A DNA stretch of 57,315 bases from Prevotella sp. UBA2444 (GTDB taxonomy: Bacteria > Bacteroidota > Bacteroidia > Bacteroidales > Bacteroidaceae): the NCBI GenBank assembly GCA_002342665.1, contig DDQK01000030.1:1-57315 (forward strand), in the 5' to 3' direction. Both the position numbers and the translations under genes were made by a program. The notes under the pieces are model-generated. The model had not been told where the DNA came from and made no database searches. It saw nothing but the letters and a program-made list of their open reading frames with translations. The stretch's first letter is position 1. Each line of letters starts with the position of its first letter. Positions 35,137-43,861 of this stretch are shown in pieces.

Positions 35137-37128
35137 TTACATGCATAATAAGATTAACGTTAATGCTACAGAGCCAGTGATGAACCACACGGCATACAGA
35201 CGCACATCGCCACTCTGCCAGGGACGGATGGACTCGCCAGCCTCGTTGGCTCCCCAAGCCAGGAAATTGAAGGTGCCGTCGACCACATGACGGTCGAACC
35301 AGGCAATCGGCGTGGAGACGCAGCGGAAGATGATGCGATGGGTGACGTACTGCCAGATCTCATCCTGATAGAAACGCTTGTAGGCAGCACGATGCAGACG
35401 CGGGAACTGCTTGTACAGACGGTCGGCAATGGGCTGCTGTTCACCTTTATATATATAGGTGGCCAGGCAGATACTCAGGATGGCGATGATGGTAGAGGTG
35501 GCTGCTATCTGGAGATCGAAGTGGATGGTGTAGTCGGTGCCTGCCGCAGAGACATAGCTACCGAAGGAGCCACCCAGTCCGGCAAAGCCAGCGATGGTGG
35601 TATAGATACCCACGCCACAAGTGATGACGCAGAGCACTATCAGGGGAACGGTCATCGAAGCGGGAGCCTCGTGGGGCGTGTGGTGCTCGTGGGCCTCCAC
35701 ATTCTCAGTGCCCCAGAAGATGCCGTAGTAAAGACGGAACATGTAGAAGGCCGTCATGGCAGCGATGCCCGTCATGCACCATCCCACTACCGGCGAGTAC
35801 TGGAAGCAAGCCGTGATGATCTCATCCTTCGAGCTGAAGCCCGAGAAGAAGGGGATACCGGCAATGGCCAGACAGGAGATGAGGAAGGTGATATGAGTGA
35901 TAGGCATATACTTGCGCAGGCCACCCATGAGAGCCATCTCGTTGGAGTGGACGGCATGGATGATACAACCGGCTCCGAGGAAGAGGCAGGCCTTGAACAT
36001 GGCATGGGTGAACAGATGGAACATCGAAGCCATGTAGCCCAGCTGGGCGTGATTGTCCATCAGCGTCTCATGGCCTGGCAGACACACACCGAGAGCCACC
36101 ATCATGAAGGCAATCTGAGAGATGGTAGAGAAGGCCAGCACACGCTTGATGTCGCTCTGGGCACAGGCCACGGCAGCAGCATAGAAAGCGGTGAACACGC
36201 CAACCCACACGACAATCGACATCGCCTCGGGGGCATACTCAATCCACAGGGGGAACATACGGGCAATCTGGAACACACCAGCCACCACCATCGTAGCGGC
36301 GTGGATGAGTGCAGAGACAGGCGTCGGACCCTCCATGGCATCAGGCAGCCAGATGTGCAACGGGAACATGGCAGACTTACCAGCACCACCAATGAACATC
36401 AGCACCAGGGCTGTTGGGATGATGAAGCCTCCGGCAGCAACGGCCTTGGCCATGTTGCCCTGAATGAACGGCGTGGTGCCCGCTCCCATCATGATCTCCT
36501 GGCCCTGTCCGGCAAAGGAGAACGAGAAGGAGTCGGTGAAATAGCCGAACGTCAGGATACCGATGAGGAAGAACATATCGGCAAAGCGGGTGACGATGAA
36601 CGCCTTCTTAGAGGCTGCGATGGCAGGCTTCAGAGGATAATAGAAGCCAATGAGCAGGTAAGAAGACACACCCACGAGCTCCCAGAACATGTACATCTGG
36701 AAGATGTTGGTGGCCAGTACCAAGCCCAGCATCGACATGGTGAAGAGGCTCAGGAACGCGTAGTAGCGCTGGAAGCCCTTCTCGCCATGCATATAGCCGA
36801 AAGAGTAGATGTGTACCATGAGCGACACCGTGGAGATGACGATGAGCATCATCACCGAGATGGGGTCGAGCAGGATACCCATGTCGAAATGCAGATTGCC
36901 CAGAGGCAACCACGTGAAGTTGTAGGGAACCACCGTCTGATAGACACCCTCCACACGGTCGGCAGTGAAATACTGGAAAGCCGTGAGGTAAGAGAGTATG
37001 GTGACGAGTCCCAGCGAGCAGGTGCCGATAAGTCCGGCCACCTTATGCTGCAGCTTCATGCCGTAGAGTCCCAGAACGAGGAACGACAGCAGCGGCAGAA
37101 GCATTATGAAAATCGTGTAACTATACAT
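35137..37128 (-). CDS. nuoL: Complex I subunit L
   Basis: 663 residues; the distal proton-pumping subunit, with the C-terminal lateral helix region. MFWELVGVSSYLLIGFYYPLKPAIAASKKAFI and FPLHIWLPDAMEGPTPVSALIHAATMVVAGV are diagnostic; about 16 membrane segments. The 40-base gap from nuoK is made of octamer repeats. Confidence 0.96.
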   Translation of the reverse strand: MYSYTIFIMLLPLLSFLVLGLYGMKLQHKVAGLIGTCSLGLVTILSYLTAFQYFTADRVEGVYQTVVPYNFTWLPLGNLHFDMGILLDPISVMMLIVISTVSLMVHIYSFGYMHGEKGFQRYYAFLSLFTMSMLGLVLATNIFQMYMFWELVGVSSYLLIGFYYPLKPAIAASKKAFIVTRFADMFFLIGILTFGYFTDSFSFSFAGQGQEIMMGAGTTPFIQGNMAKAVAAGGFIIPTALVLMFIGGAGKSAMFPLHIWLPDAMEGPTPVSALIHAATMVVAGVFQIARMFPLWIEYAPEAMSIVVWVGVFTAFYAAAVACAQSDIKRVLAFSTISQIAFMMVALGVCLPGHETLMDNHAQLGYMASMFHLFTHAMFKACLFLGAGCIIHAVHSNEMALMGGLRKYMPITHITFLISCLAIAGIPFFSGFSSKDEIITACFQYSPVVGWCMTGIAAMTAFYMFRLYYGIFWGTENVEAHEHHTPHEAPASMTVPLIVLCVITCGVGIYTTIAGFAGLGGSFGSYVSAAGTDYTIHFDLQIAATSTIIAILSICLATYIYKGEQQPIADRLYKQFPRLHRAAYKRFYQDEIWQYVTHRIIFRCVSTPIAWFDRHVVDGTFNFLAWGANEAGESIRPWQSGDVRLYAVWFITGSVALTLILLCM

Positions 37129-37133
37129 AAATC

Positions 37134-37157
37134 TTCAATTTTTCAATTCTTCAATCC
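37134..37157 (-). repeat. Octanucleotide array between nuoK and nuoL
   Basis: On the minus strand three units of the GAAGAATT/GAAAAATT kind (plus: TTCAATTT, TTCAATTC, TTCAATCC) with a degenerate fourth, ending about 5 bases before the nuoL ATG. Confidence 0.8.
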
Positions 37158-37168
37158 TTTAACTCTTA

Positions 37169-37477
37169 CTATCGTTTCATATTCTGAATACTGTCTACGT
37201 TGTCGCTGTTGAACAGGCGATACACGTTGATCATGATGGCGATAGCCACAGCCGTCTCTGCAGCAGCCACACCGATGCCGAAGAGCGACATGAAGAAGCC
37301 CTCGAAATGGTTGGGATACAACAGACGGTTGAAGGCTGCGAAATTGATCTCAACGGCGTTGAGGATCAACTCTACAGAGATGAGCATCGCTAACAGATTG
37401 CGGCGCGAGATGAAGCCATAGACGCCGATGAAGAACAAGAGTGCACTGAGCACGAAATAACATTCTACTGGTATCAT
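37169..37477 (-). CDS. nuoK: Complex I subunit K
   Basis: 102 residues with three membrane helices. Conserved Glu residues sit in LISVELILNAVEINFAAF and GVAAAETAVAIAIMINVYR, as in NuoK. It starts four bases after nuoJ. Confidence 0.96.
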   Translation of the reverse strand: MIPVECYFVLSALLFFIGVYGFISRRNLLAMLISVELILNAVEINFAAFNRLLYPNHFEGFFMSLFGIGVAAAETAVAIAIMINVYRLFNSDNVDSIQNMKR

Positions 37478-37481
37478 AAGC

Positions 37482-38012
37482 TTACTCCTCCTTTCTTAGT
37501 GAATCCTTCCTGGCCACAGCCAGCCCACCGATGATACATGCCAGCAGGAACACCGAGATGAGCTCGAAGGCCAGCACATACTGATAACGGTCGGCCCCCA
37601 CCAGAGCGCGTCCGATGATCTCCATCGGCACTTCGGTGTCGGGCCTGGCGGCAGCGGCATAGATAAACTGGTTCTTGAAAAGCACCACCAGCACCGTGGC
37701 CAGACCCACGAGCGACATGATGGCTCCGAAGATGACACGGCTTCCGCGCACCTGTTCGACGAGTCCCTGCAGGGAGCGCTTGCCCACCAGCTGGATGGCG
37801 AACACGTAGAGCATCGTCACGCCACCGGCGTAGACGGAGATCTGAGCGGCACCGAGGAATGTATAGTCGAGCAGGAAATAGATGCCTGCCACACCGAAGA
37901 GCACGAACAACAGGAATGTTGCGGCCCGCATGATTCGCTTCGTTGTCACACACAAGACGGCAGAACCGAGTATGACAACGGCGAGAATGAGAAACATTAC
38001 ATAATTTGCCAT
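37482..38012 (-). CDS. nuoJ: Complex I subunit J
   Basis: 176 residues with five membrane segments. FVLFGVAGIYFLLDYTFLGAAQISVYAGGVTMLYVF is the NuoJ signature (pi-bulge helix region). Part of the membrane arm; nine bases after nuoI. Confidence 0.95.
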   Translation of the reverse strand: MANYVMFLILAVVILGSAVLCVTTKRIMRAATFLLFVLFGVAGIYFLLDYTFLGAAQISVYAGGVTMLYVFAIQLVGKRSLQGLVEQVRGSRVIFGAIMSLVGLATVLVVLFKNQFIYAAAARPDTEVPMEIIGRALVGADRYQYVLAFELISVFLLACIIGGLAVARKDSLRKEE

Positions 38013-38021
38013 AATCTTATC

Positions 38022-38567
38022 TTACTTCGTTTTGGTGTTAAACGTGCCAACCTGCCACTGGGCACCACCCTCGATGAGGTTGGGCAGAGAGCCTCCCTGG
38101 TAAACCTCCTCGTTGAGATGGAGCACCAAACGGTTGCGGTCGAACACGGCGTTCTCGAAATCGTTGGTAAACTGGATAGCGTCGAAGTTGCAGGCGTTGG
38201 TACAGAGCTGGCAGAACATGCAGTCGCCCAGGTCGTACGCATAGTCGTCGAGCACCTTCTTTTTCTTTCCTGTCTCAGGATCCTCAGCCATGTGGGCCGT
38301 GATCTTGATGGTCCCGTTCGGACAGGCTTTCTCGCACAGGGTGCAAGCCGTACACTTATAGCTGCCGTCCTCGTTGCGCTTGAACACGAGGCGCCCGCGA
38401 TGACGGGCAGAGACATGGAGTGTCGTCTTGCGGTTCTCGGGATACTGCTCCGTCGACTTGTTGGTGAAGAAGCCCTTGAAGTATTCCTTCCAGGTGGTCT
38501 TCATGCCAGTAGCCAGCGTCTTGGCAGCGTGCCCGATTTCTCCGAAATATGTTTTATTCTCTTCCAT
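38022..38567 (-). CDS. nuoI: Complex I subunit I (2x[4Fe-4S])
   Basis: 181 residues. Two ferredoxin motifs, Cys72/75/78/82 (CTACTLCEKACP) and Cys116/119/122/126 (CMFCQLCTNACN), carry clusters N6a and N6b. The usual Pro after the second motif is Asn. N-terminal amphipathic helix (about 15-35) binds to the membrane arm. The remaining C-terminal region is family typical. Confidence 0.95.
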   Translation of the reverse strand: MEENKTYFGEIGHAAKTLATGMKTTWKEYFKGFFTNKSTEQYPENRKTTLHVSARHRGRLVFKRNEDGSYKCTACTLCEKACPNGTIKITAHMAEDPETGKKKKVLDDYAYDLGDCMFCQLCTNACNFDAIQFTNDFENAVFDRNRLVLHLNEEVYQGGSLPNLIEGGAQWQVGTFNTKTK

Positions 38568-38591
38568 ATTTATTCTAATGAGTAGTACACC

Positions 38592-39680
38592 TTATTTAAT
38601 ATATAGGCCGAGGGCCACTACAACAGTCATGACTACCAGGTTGATGAGTGCCAGCGGCATGAGATACTTCCACTCCAGCTTCAAGATCTGGTCGATACGC
38701 AGACGCGGGAACGTCCACTTGATCCACATCAGCAGCCACACCAGGAGGAATGCCTTGCCCAGGAACCATACGATGCCCGGGATGTAGTTCATCAGCGTGT
38801 CGAAGGGCGCAATGCCGATGTTCAGCGGAGCCCAGCCACCAAGGAACACCGTGGCGGCGATGGCAGCGATGATAAACAGGTTGAGGAACTCGGCGAGATA
38901 GAAGAATCCGAAGCCCATGCCTGAATACTCGGTATGGTGTCCGGCAGTCAACTCGCTCTCAGCCTCAGCCATATCGAACGGACCGCGGTTAGCCTCAGCA
39001 TTACCGGCAATGAGGAATACGAGGAAGGCGATGATGGCAGGGATGTGCCCCTGGCAGATGAGCCAGCGGAAGGGGCCTGTCTGCGCCTCGACGATGCCCG
39101 ACATCTGCATCGTGCCCGTCAGGATGACGGCCGTGATGAGACAGAGGCAGAGCGACATCTCGTAAGAAATCATCTGCACGGCACCACGCATGGCGGAGAC
39201 CACAGAATACTTATTGTTGGAAGCCCATCCGGCGAGGAAGATACCTACCACGCCAATCGAGGAGACAGCCGTCAGGAGGAACACGCCTACGTTGAAATCA
39301 AGCACCGTAGCACCATTGTTCCAGGGCAGGAACGAGAAGGCACCCACACTGCCGATGATCACCAGCAGCGGAGCCACCCCATAGAGCAGCTTATCGGCAC
39401 GATCCACGAAGAATATCTCCTTGATGAGCATCTTGAACACATCGGCAAACACCTGCAGCAAGCCCCAGGGACCCACACGCATCGGGCCCAGTCGGCACTG
39501 GAAGTAAGCACACACCTTGCGCTCCATGAATATCAGTACGATGGCCAGCAGCGCATATCCCACGAGGATGGCCACGCCCACCAGCACGCACTCAATCAAT
39601 ATCGCCAACCAGTCGGGACAGCCTAAGGTCATCCGCAGCAGTTGGTCGAACCATTGTGTTATGATAGAAAAGTCGAACAT
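38592..39680 (-). CDS. nuoH: Complex I subunit H
   Basis: 362 residues, eight membrane segments; forms the quinone channel with NuoB and NuoD. FMERKVCAYFQCRLGPMRVGPWGLLQVFADVFKMLIKE and AEANRGPFDMAEAESELTAGHHTEYSGM are diagnostic. Upstream spacer to nuoCD is an octamer array. Confidence 0.96.
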   Translation of the reverse strand: MFDFSIITQWFDQLLRMTLGCPDWLAILIECVLVGVAILVGYALLAIVLIFMERKVCAYFQCRLGPMRVGPWGLLQVFADVFKMLIKEIFFVDRADKLLYGVAPLLVIIGSVGAFSFLPWNNGATVLDFNVGVFLLTAVSSIGVVGIFLAGWASNNKYSVVSAMRGAVQMISYEMSLCLCLITAVILTGTMQMSGIVEAQTGPFRWLICQGHIPAIIAFLVFLIAGNAEANRGPFDMAEAESELTAGHHTEYSGMGFGFFYLAEFLNLFIIAAIAATVFLGGWAPLNIGIAPFDTLMNYIPGIVWFLGKAFLLVWLLMWIKWTFPRLRIDQILKLEWKYLMPLALINLVVMTVVVALGLYIK

Positions 39681-39686
39681 AATAAC

Positions 39687-39718
39687 TTCAATTTTTCAAT
39701 TCTTCAATTCTTCAATTT
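39687..39718 (-). repeat. Octanucleotide array between nuoCD and nuoH
   Basis: Four perfect octamers (plus: TTCAATTT, TTCAATTC, TTCAATTC, TTCAATTT), so GAAGAATT-type on the coding strand, ending 6 bases before the nuoH ATG. Confidence 0.88.
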
Positions 39719-39723
39719 TCCGA

Positions 39724-41337
39724 CTATCGGTCTATATCAGGTATCACCACGTCAATAGCAGCACAGGTGGCTATGAGGTCGGCTATCTTCTGACCACGCA
39801 GCATCGGGTCGAAGGCACCGACGAGTGAGAGACCCATCGGACGCATCTTCATGCGATAGGGGCTCTTGTCGCCACGGGAGTCGAGATAGATACCAAACTC
39901 GCCAGCCACTCCCTCGACAGAGTAGTACCACTGTCCCTCGGGCACCTTGATGATAGGCTTCTGCTTGACATAGAAGTCGCCCTCAGGGATGTTGTCGATG
40001 AGTTGCTCAATGATATTCAGACTCTGATACATCTCGTTGATGTGTACCATATAGCGGCCCATCGAGTCGCACGTGTTGAGTGTACACTGCTCCCACTCCA
40101 CCTTGTCGTAGAGGTCGTAGGGGTGGTTCTTGCGCACGTCGTTCTTCCAGCCAGAAGCACGTCCGGCAGGTCCTGTAACAGCATAGGAGATACAATCTTC
40201 GCGTGACATCGGACCACAATTCTCCAGACGGTTGTGGGTAATCACATTGTCGCCGAACACGTCGAGATACTCTTGGATTGTCGGACGCAGATACTTCACC
40301 AGCTCCTTCACGTTCTGCACGAAGTTGGGATCGATGTCGTCCTGCAGGCCTCCGATACGGTAGTAGTTCTGAATGAGGCGCCCGCCCGTTGTCTCCTCCA
40401 TGATGTTCAGCACGTGCTCACGATCACGCATGCCGTAGAGGAAGGCGGTGAGCGCACCCAGGTCCTGAGCTACACACGAGGTGTAGAGCAGGTGGGAGTC
40501 GAGACGCTGCAGCTCGTCCATGATGGTACGGATATACTTGATGCGGTCTGTCAGTTCCACGCCCATGGCCTCTTCGATGACACCCACCAGCGCATGGCGG
40601 TGCTGCATGGCACCCAGATAGTTCAGTCGGTCTGTCAATGCCAGCGTCTGCGGATAGGTCATCTGCTCCCACATCTTCTCGATACCACGATGGATATAGC
40701 CGAAGTGGGGATAGATGCGCTTCACAATCTCGCCATCGAGCACCGTCTGCAAACGGAGCACGCCGTGGGTAGCTGGGTGCTGCGGGCCGATATTGATCAC
40801 ATAGTCATCCTGCGAGAACAGCTTGTTCTGCTTCGACTGCAGATTGCCGTCCTTGTCGATGTAGTACTCCAGTCCATAGTCGGGCTCTACATCATCCTCC
40901 AGCGTATACTTGTCGTTGAATTCCCAGTCCTTTCGGAATGGATATCCCTTGAAGTCGCTGCGCAGGAAGAGGCGTCGCATATCAGGATGGCCGAGGAACA
41001 CAATGCCATAGAAATCGTAGACCTCGCGCTCCAGCAATTCTGCCACACGCCAGATGTCGCAGACGGTAGGGATATAGTACATCGTCTGACCGTCAGTATC
41101 ACCAGTGCCATTGCTCGACATGCCGTCGCCACAGACTTGCTTGCGGGCAATCTGCTTCACGGCGCAGCGCTCGTTGGTCTTGGTATTCTCAAGGATATAG
41201 ACGCAGCCGAGACCTTCCTCTGGGCCAAAGTCCTCACCGACGATGGTCACCAGATAGTCGAAGCCTTTCTGCTCCTTCAAGTTGCGCATCTGCTGTGCGA
41301 ACTTGTCGAAATCGAATGATAGGAAATCTAACTTCAT
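39724..41337 (-). CDS. nuoCD: Complex I subunits C and D, fused
   Basis: 537 residues. The N-terminal 150 form the 30-kDa NuoC domain (DYLVTIVGEDF, VYDFYGIVFLGHPDMRRLFLRSDFKGYPFRKDWEF). The rest is NuoD of 49 kDa: INIGPQHPATHGVLRLQTVLDGE, PHFGYIHRGIEKMWE, and a C-terminus ending in VIPDIDR. NuoD contributes to the quinone site. Gene fusion NuoCD is known from several lineages including Bacteroidota. Its ATG overlaps the nuoB stop by 4 bases (ATGA). Confidence 0.95.
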   Translation of the reverse strand: MKLDFLSFDFDKFAQQMRNLKEQKGFDYLVTIVGEDFGPEEGLGCVYILENTKTNERCAVKQIARKQVCGDGMSSNGTGDTDGQTMYYIPTVCDIWRVAELLEREVYDFYGIVFLGHPDMRRLFLRSDFKGYPFRKDWEFNDKYTLEDDVEPDYGLEYYIDKDGNLQSKQNKLFSQDDYVINIGPQHPATHGVLRLQTVLDGEIVKRIYPHFGYIHRGIEKMWEQMTYPQTLALTDRLNYLGAMQHRHALVGVIEEAMGVELTDRIKYIRTIMDELQRLDSHLLYTSCVAQDLGALTAFLYGMRDREHVLNIMEETTGGRLIQNYYRIGGLQDDIDPNFVQNVKELVKYLRPTIQEYLDVFGDNVITHNRLENCGPMSREDCISYAVTGPAGRASGWKNDVRKNHPYDLYDKVEWEQCTLNTCDSMGRYMVHINEMYQSLNIIEQLIDNIPEGDFYVKQKPIIKVPEGQWYYSVEGVAGEFGIYLDSRGDKSPYRMKMRPMGLSLVGAFDPMLRGQKIADLIATCAAIDVVIPDIDR

Positions 41338-42071
41338 ACGGCTGCCTCCTCCTTCTTCAATTCTTCAACTTTTGAATTCTTCAATTCTTCCACGAACTCC
41401 TTGGGCACATCAGTCACCACGATGGGCTCTCTACGATGATCGCCCAACTTGTTGCGGAACGTCAGTTCCTCATTCGACACGCCAAGCTCACGCTCTTCAG
41501 CCGTCTGCTTGTGGTTGGCGCCACCGAAGAACTTCTCAATCTTCACCTTGCGCTGCAGCTGCATCATACCATACATGATGGCCTCTGGGCGCGGGGGACA
41601 ACCAGGCACAAACACATCGACGGGCACGATTTCCTCAATGCCCTTCACCACATGGTAGCTCGACTTAAAGGGGCCGCCCGAGATGGCACAGCCACCCACG
41701 GCTACCACATACTTAGGTTCGGCCATCTCATCGTACAGACGCTTCAGTGCGGGAGCCATCTTGTGGGTGATGGTACCGGCACACATGATCAGGTCAGCCT
41801 GACGGGGAGAGTTACGCGTCACCTCGAAGCCGAAGCGCGCAAAGTCGTAACGGCTGCAACCACAGGCCATAAACTCGATGCCGCAGCACGAGGTGGCGAA
41901 AGTCAGAGACCAAAGCGAGTTAGAGCGCCCCCAGTTGATCAGCTGGTCGAGCGAACCTGTCACCACATTGACACCGCCCTCGTGGAGCTCGTCAATGATC
42001 TTCTCCAACGAGGCATTGTCGTTCCACTCCTCGTAGGGAATACTCTTGATGTGAGGCTTTCTTACTTCCAT
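41334..42071 (-). CDS. nuoB: Complex I subunit B
   Basis: 245 residues from MEVRKPHIKSIPYEEW (ATG 42,071); the longer frame reads through nuoA out of frame, and the start overlaps the nuoA end by 10 bases. It holds terminal cluster N2: tandem Cys in SCCGIEFMACG, Cys in GGCAISGGPF and PGCPPRPEA. The C-terminal 15 or so residues (VEELKNSKVEELKKEEAAV) are not conserved in the family and are encoded by an octamer array, so they appear to be a recent extension. Confidence 0.95.
   Translation of the reverse strand: MEVRKPHIKSIPYEEWNDNASLEKIIDELHEGGVNVVTGSLDQLINWGRSNSLWSLTFATSCCGIEFMACGCSRYDFARFGFEVTRNSPRQADLIMCAGTITHKMAPALKRLYDEMAEPKYVVAVGGCAISGGPFKSSYHVVKGIEEIVPVDVFVPGCPPRPEAIMYGMMQLQRKVKIEKFFGGANHKQTAEERELGVSNEELTFRNKLGDHRREPIVVTDVPKEFVEELKNSKVEELKKEEAAV
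41353..41392 (-). repeat. Octanucleotide array within the 3' end of nuoB
   Basis: Five adjoining octamers on the plus strand: TTCTTCAA, TTCTTCAA, CTTTTGAA, TTCTTCAA, TTCTTCC(A). This is the same GAAGAATT family as the other nuo spacers, here translated as the Lys/Glu-rich NuoB tail. Confidence 0.8.
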
Positions 42072-42412
42072 TCCAAGTCTCCTTTCCGCCAGGCATACGC
42101 CAAGCCTAATACCAGAACTACCAGGAAGAAGCCTATCGACAACAGGGCCGATGCGCCGAACTCCTTCACTACTACTGCCCATGGATACAGAAACACCGTT
42201 TCCACATCGAACATGAGGAACAAGATGGCAAAGAGGTAGAAGCCCACCGATACGGGCAACCAGGAGCTGCCTCGGGTGGGTATACCACTCTCATAGGGCT
42301 CACCCTTCAGCTTCGCGTAGGACCGCGGTCCTATCAGCTTGGCTATCACGTAAGCCCCTGCCACCAATGTTAGTGCCGTCAACATGACGGTAATTAACAA
42401 AGTAAAGTTCAT
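42062..42412 (-). CDS. nuoA: Complex I subunit A
   Basis: 116 residues, three membrane segments. Motif KGEPYESGIPTRGSSWLPVSVGFYLFAILFLMFDVETVFLYPW with the conserved acidic DVE is diagnostic. First gene of the operon. -7 box TACCTTTG (minus, 42,455-42,462) lies about 40 bases upstream. Confidence 0.95.
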   Translation of the reverse strand: MNFTLLITVMLTALTLVAGAYVIAKLIGPRSYAKLKGEPYESGIPTRGSSWLPVSVGFYLFAILFLMFDVETVFLYPWAVVVKEFGASALLSIGFFLVVLVLGLAYAWRKGDLEWK

Positions 42413-42454
42413 AAAATTAATATAATGTTATAACAATATTGTTCTAATAGGCCG

Positions 42455-42462
42455 CAAAGGTA
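42455..42462 (-). promoter_or_regulatory. -7 element of the nuo operon
   Basis: TACCTTTG on the minus strand, 42 bases before the nuoA ATG. No clear TTTG at -33; the region is AT-rich. Confidence 0.55.
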
Positions 42463-42615
42463 CAAAAAATAATTGTAAATCTGCCGAATATTTATAAAAA
42501 AATGCGCCCATGGGGCACACTTTTACACTTTTACGTCCAAACAAGGAGAAAGGTACGTCTAAACTGGGAGAAAGGTGGCACCAAGCTCGCACCGGGGCAG
42601 GCATCGATATATGCC

Positions 42616-42649
42616 GAGGCCAGCCTCGGTAAATGGAGAGGCTGGCCTC
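42616..42649 (-). terminator. GC-rich hairpin downstream of esterase 3
   Basis: GAGGCCAGCCTC (42,616-42,627) pairs perfectly with 42,638-42,649, loop of 10. It lies about 60 bases after the stop of the minus-strand esterase; there is no T tract, so factor-assisted termination or a simple repeat are both possible. Confidence 0.5.
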
Positions 42650-42707
42650 GATAAATGCGGAAGGGGGGCTCGGTACCTGATTTCAGACCTGCAAGATGTC
42701 AATCAAA

Positions 42708-43742
42708 TCACTGCTCCATCTTTTTCTTATAGGCCGCAACCCTCGTGGCTGCATTGGCCTTGATGTTATAGTAGTAGAGCGGATAGTCGTTCTCGTGGAA
42801 ACTGGCTGGTCCGAAGAGTGGGAAAGTCTCAGGGGCAACGGCCTTGGTTGTCGTAATGACTACACCTCTCTTCAGGTCGATCTTAGCGTCTGCTGCATGG
42901 GGATAGTCCTCAGGCAGTCCGGTCTCCTCATTGAAGATGTAGCCGCCCAGGCTTTCCTCTGCCGAAGCGTAAGTCTCGTCTCGCTTCCAGTTGATGGGAT
43001 TGATGCTGATGGCACCTGGCAGTACAACGATGTTGTTCGTGTTTCCAGCAGCCTCAGTGTTGTACGATATAATCACGCCGGTATCGTCGGCTCCCTCTGC
43101 AAACTTGAGATGCGGGTTGTCTTTGAGATAGTCCTCGGTAATGGAAAAACCAATTACATAGGCAGCAATCATGCGCTTCAGATACTCAGGGTGCGCCTTC
43201 ATGTACTCTGCAAGTACAAAGCTCTGCATGATGGAGCCCTGCGAGTGTCCTGCAAGGATGAAGGGGCGTCCGCCATTGAGGTGCTCAAAATAGTAGTCGA
43301 GGGCAGCAAACACATCTGTCTTTGGAACAGAGTTGAAGGCTGCTTCACGATCTTCCATAGACATCTTGGCCAGAGCGGCCATGTTGCACTGCCTATAAAA
43401 AGGTGCGTAGACATTGGCGACATCTTCAAAAGCCGTTGCCTGCACGAGAGAAGTCCGCATAGCCGGCAGGCGCATGGCCGGCTCATCGATGGCGGCATGT
43501 ATGGGTGCGCCCTCGGAGTCGTCGACATATTCGGTCGGATAGACATAGAAGCAGTCTACGTCCTTTGTTGCTTCGGACAGGTACATCCAGTTGTCCTCGT
43601 CGCTGTAGTCGACAGCCTTCACCGTCTCACTTTCGGGATCCGCAGGAACCGGGTTGTCGACCGTGCTACTGCAGGAAGTGAGTACTGCTGTCGTGCCGCA
43701 AGTCAGGATGGCGGCAAGCATCCAATTAAATTCATAATTCAT
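42708..43742 (-). CDS. DUF3089-type esterase lipoprotein (module 3)
   Basis: 344 residues, with lipoprotein signal ending LTSC (Cys24). GRPFILAGHSQGS (Ser167) and the whole chain parallel the N-terminal domain of the two-domain esterase at 190-2778 (GRPFVIAGHSQGS, similar ISINPxNWK and FGPASFHxNDY endings). It is the single-domain version. The first six residues (MNYEFN) come from an AT-rich tandem repeat in place of the RNLKN seen in module 2. Regulatory repeats and an AraC-type gene lie upstream. Confidence 0.87.
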   Translation of the reverse strand: MNYEFNWMLAAILTCGTTAVLTSCSSTVDNPVPADPESETVKAVDYSDEDNWMYLSEATKDVDCFYVYPTEYVDDSEGAPIHAAIDEPAMRLPAMRTSLVQATAFEDVANVYAPFYRQCNMAALAKMSMEDREAAFNSVPKTDVFAALDYYFEHLNGGRPFILAGHSQGSIMQSFVLAEYMKAHPEYLKRMIAAYVIGFSITEDYLKDNPHLKFAEGADDTGVIISYNTEAAGNTNNIVVLPGAISINPINWKRDETYASAEESLGGYIFNEETGLPEDYPHAADAKIDLKRGVVITTTKAVAPETFPLFGPASFHENDYPLYYYNIKANAATRVAAYKKKMEQ

Positions 43743-43762
43743 AATTCACAATTCATAATTGA
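43728..43762. repeat. Seven-base AT-rich tandem repeat over the start of esterase 3
   Basis: About four copies of an ATTATGA-like unit (minus strand) that extends from the leader into the first codons, adding several possible ATG codons. Confidence 0.65.
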
Positions 43763-43802
43763 TAAAACATGTTAAATGGAATCCGGATATCATTTCCGAT
43801 TG

Positions 43803-43810
43803 CAAAGATA
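43803..43810 (-). promoter_or_regulatory. -7 element of esterase module 3
   Basis: TATCTTTG on the minus strand, 60 bases before the ATG; no -33 TTTG. The adjoining GGGAATTTGTC block is shared with modules 1 and 2. Confidence 0.55.
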
Positions 43811-43861
43811 AGACAAATTCCCTATAACAGCTTTACCGCAAAGGCCTGTCGGCAAAGGTTT

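Noticed and set aside
35287..37212. Plus-strand open frame of 641 codons
   Set aside because: Antisense to nuoL; composition (His, Asp, Gly, Arg rich, no motif) is that of a mirrored frame.
40234..41319. Plus-strand open frame of 361 codons
   Set aside because: Antisense to nuoCD, with no recognisable domain.
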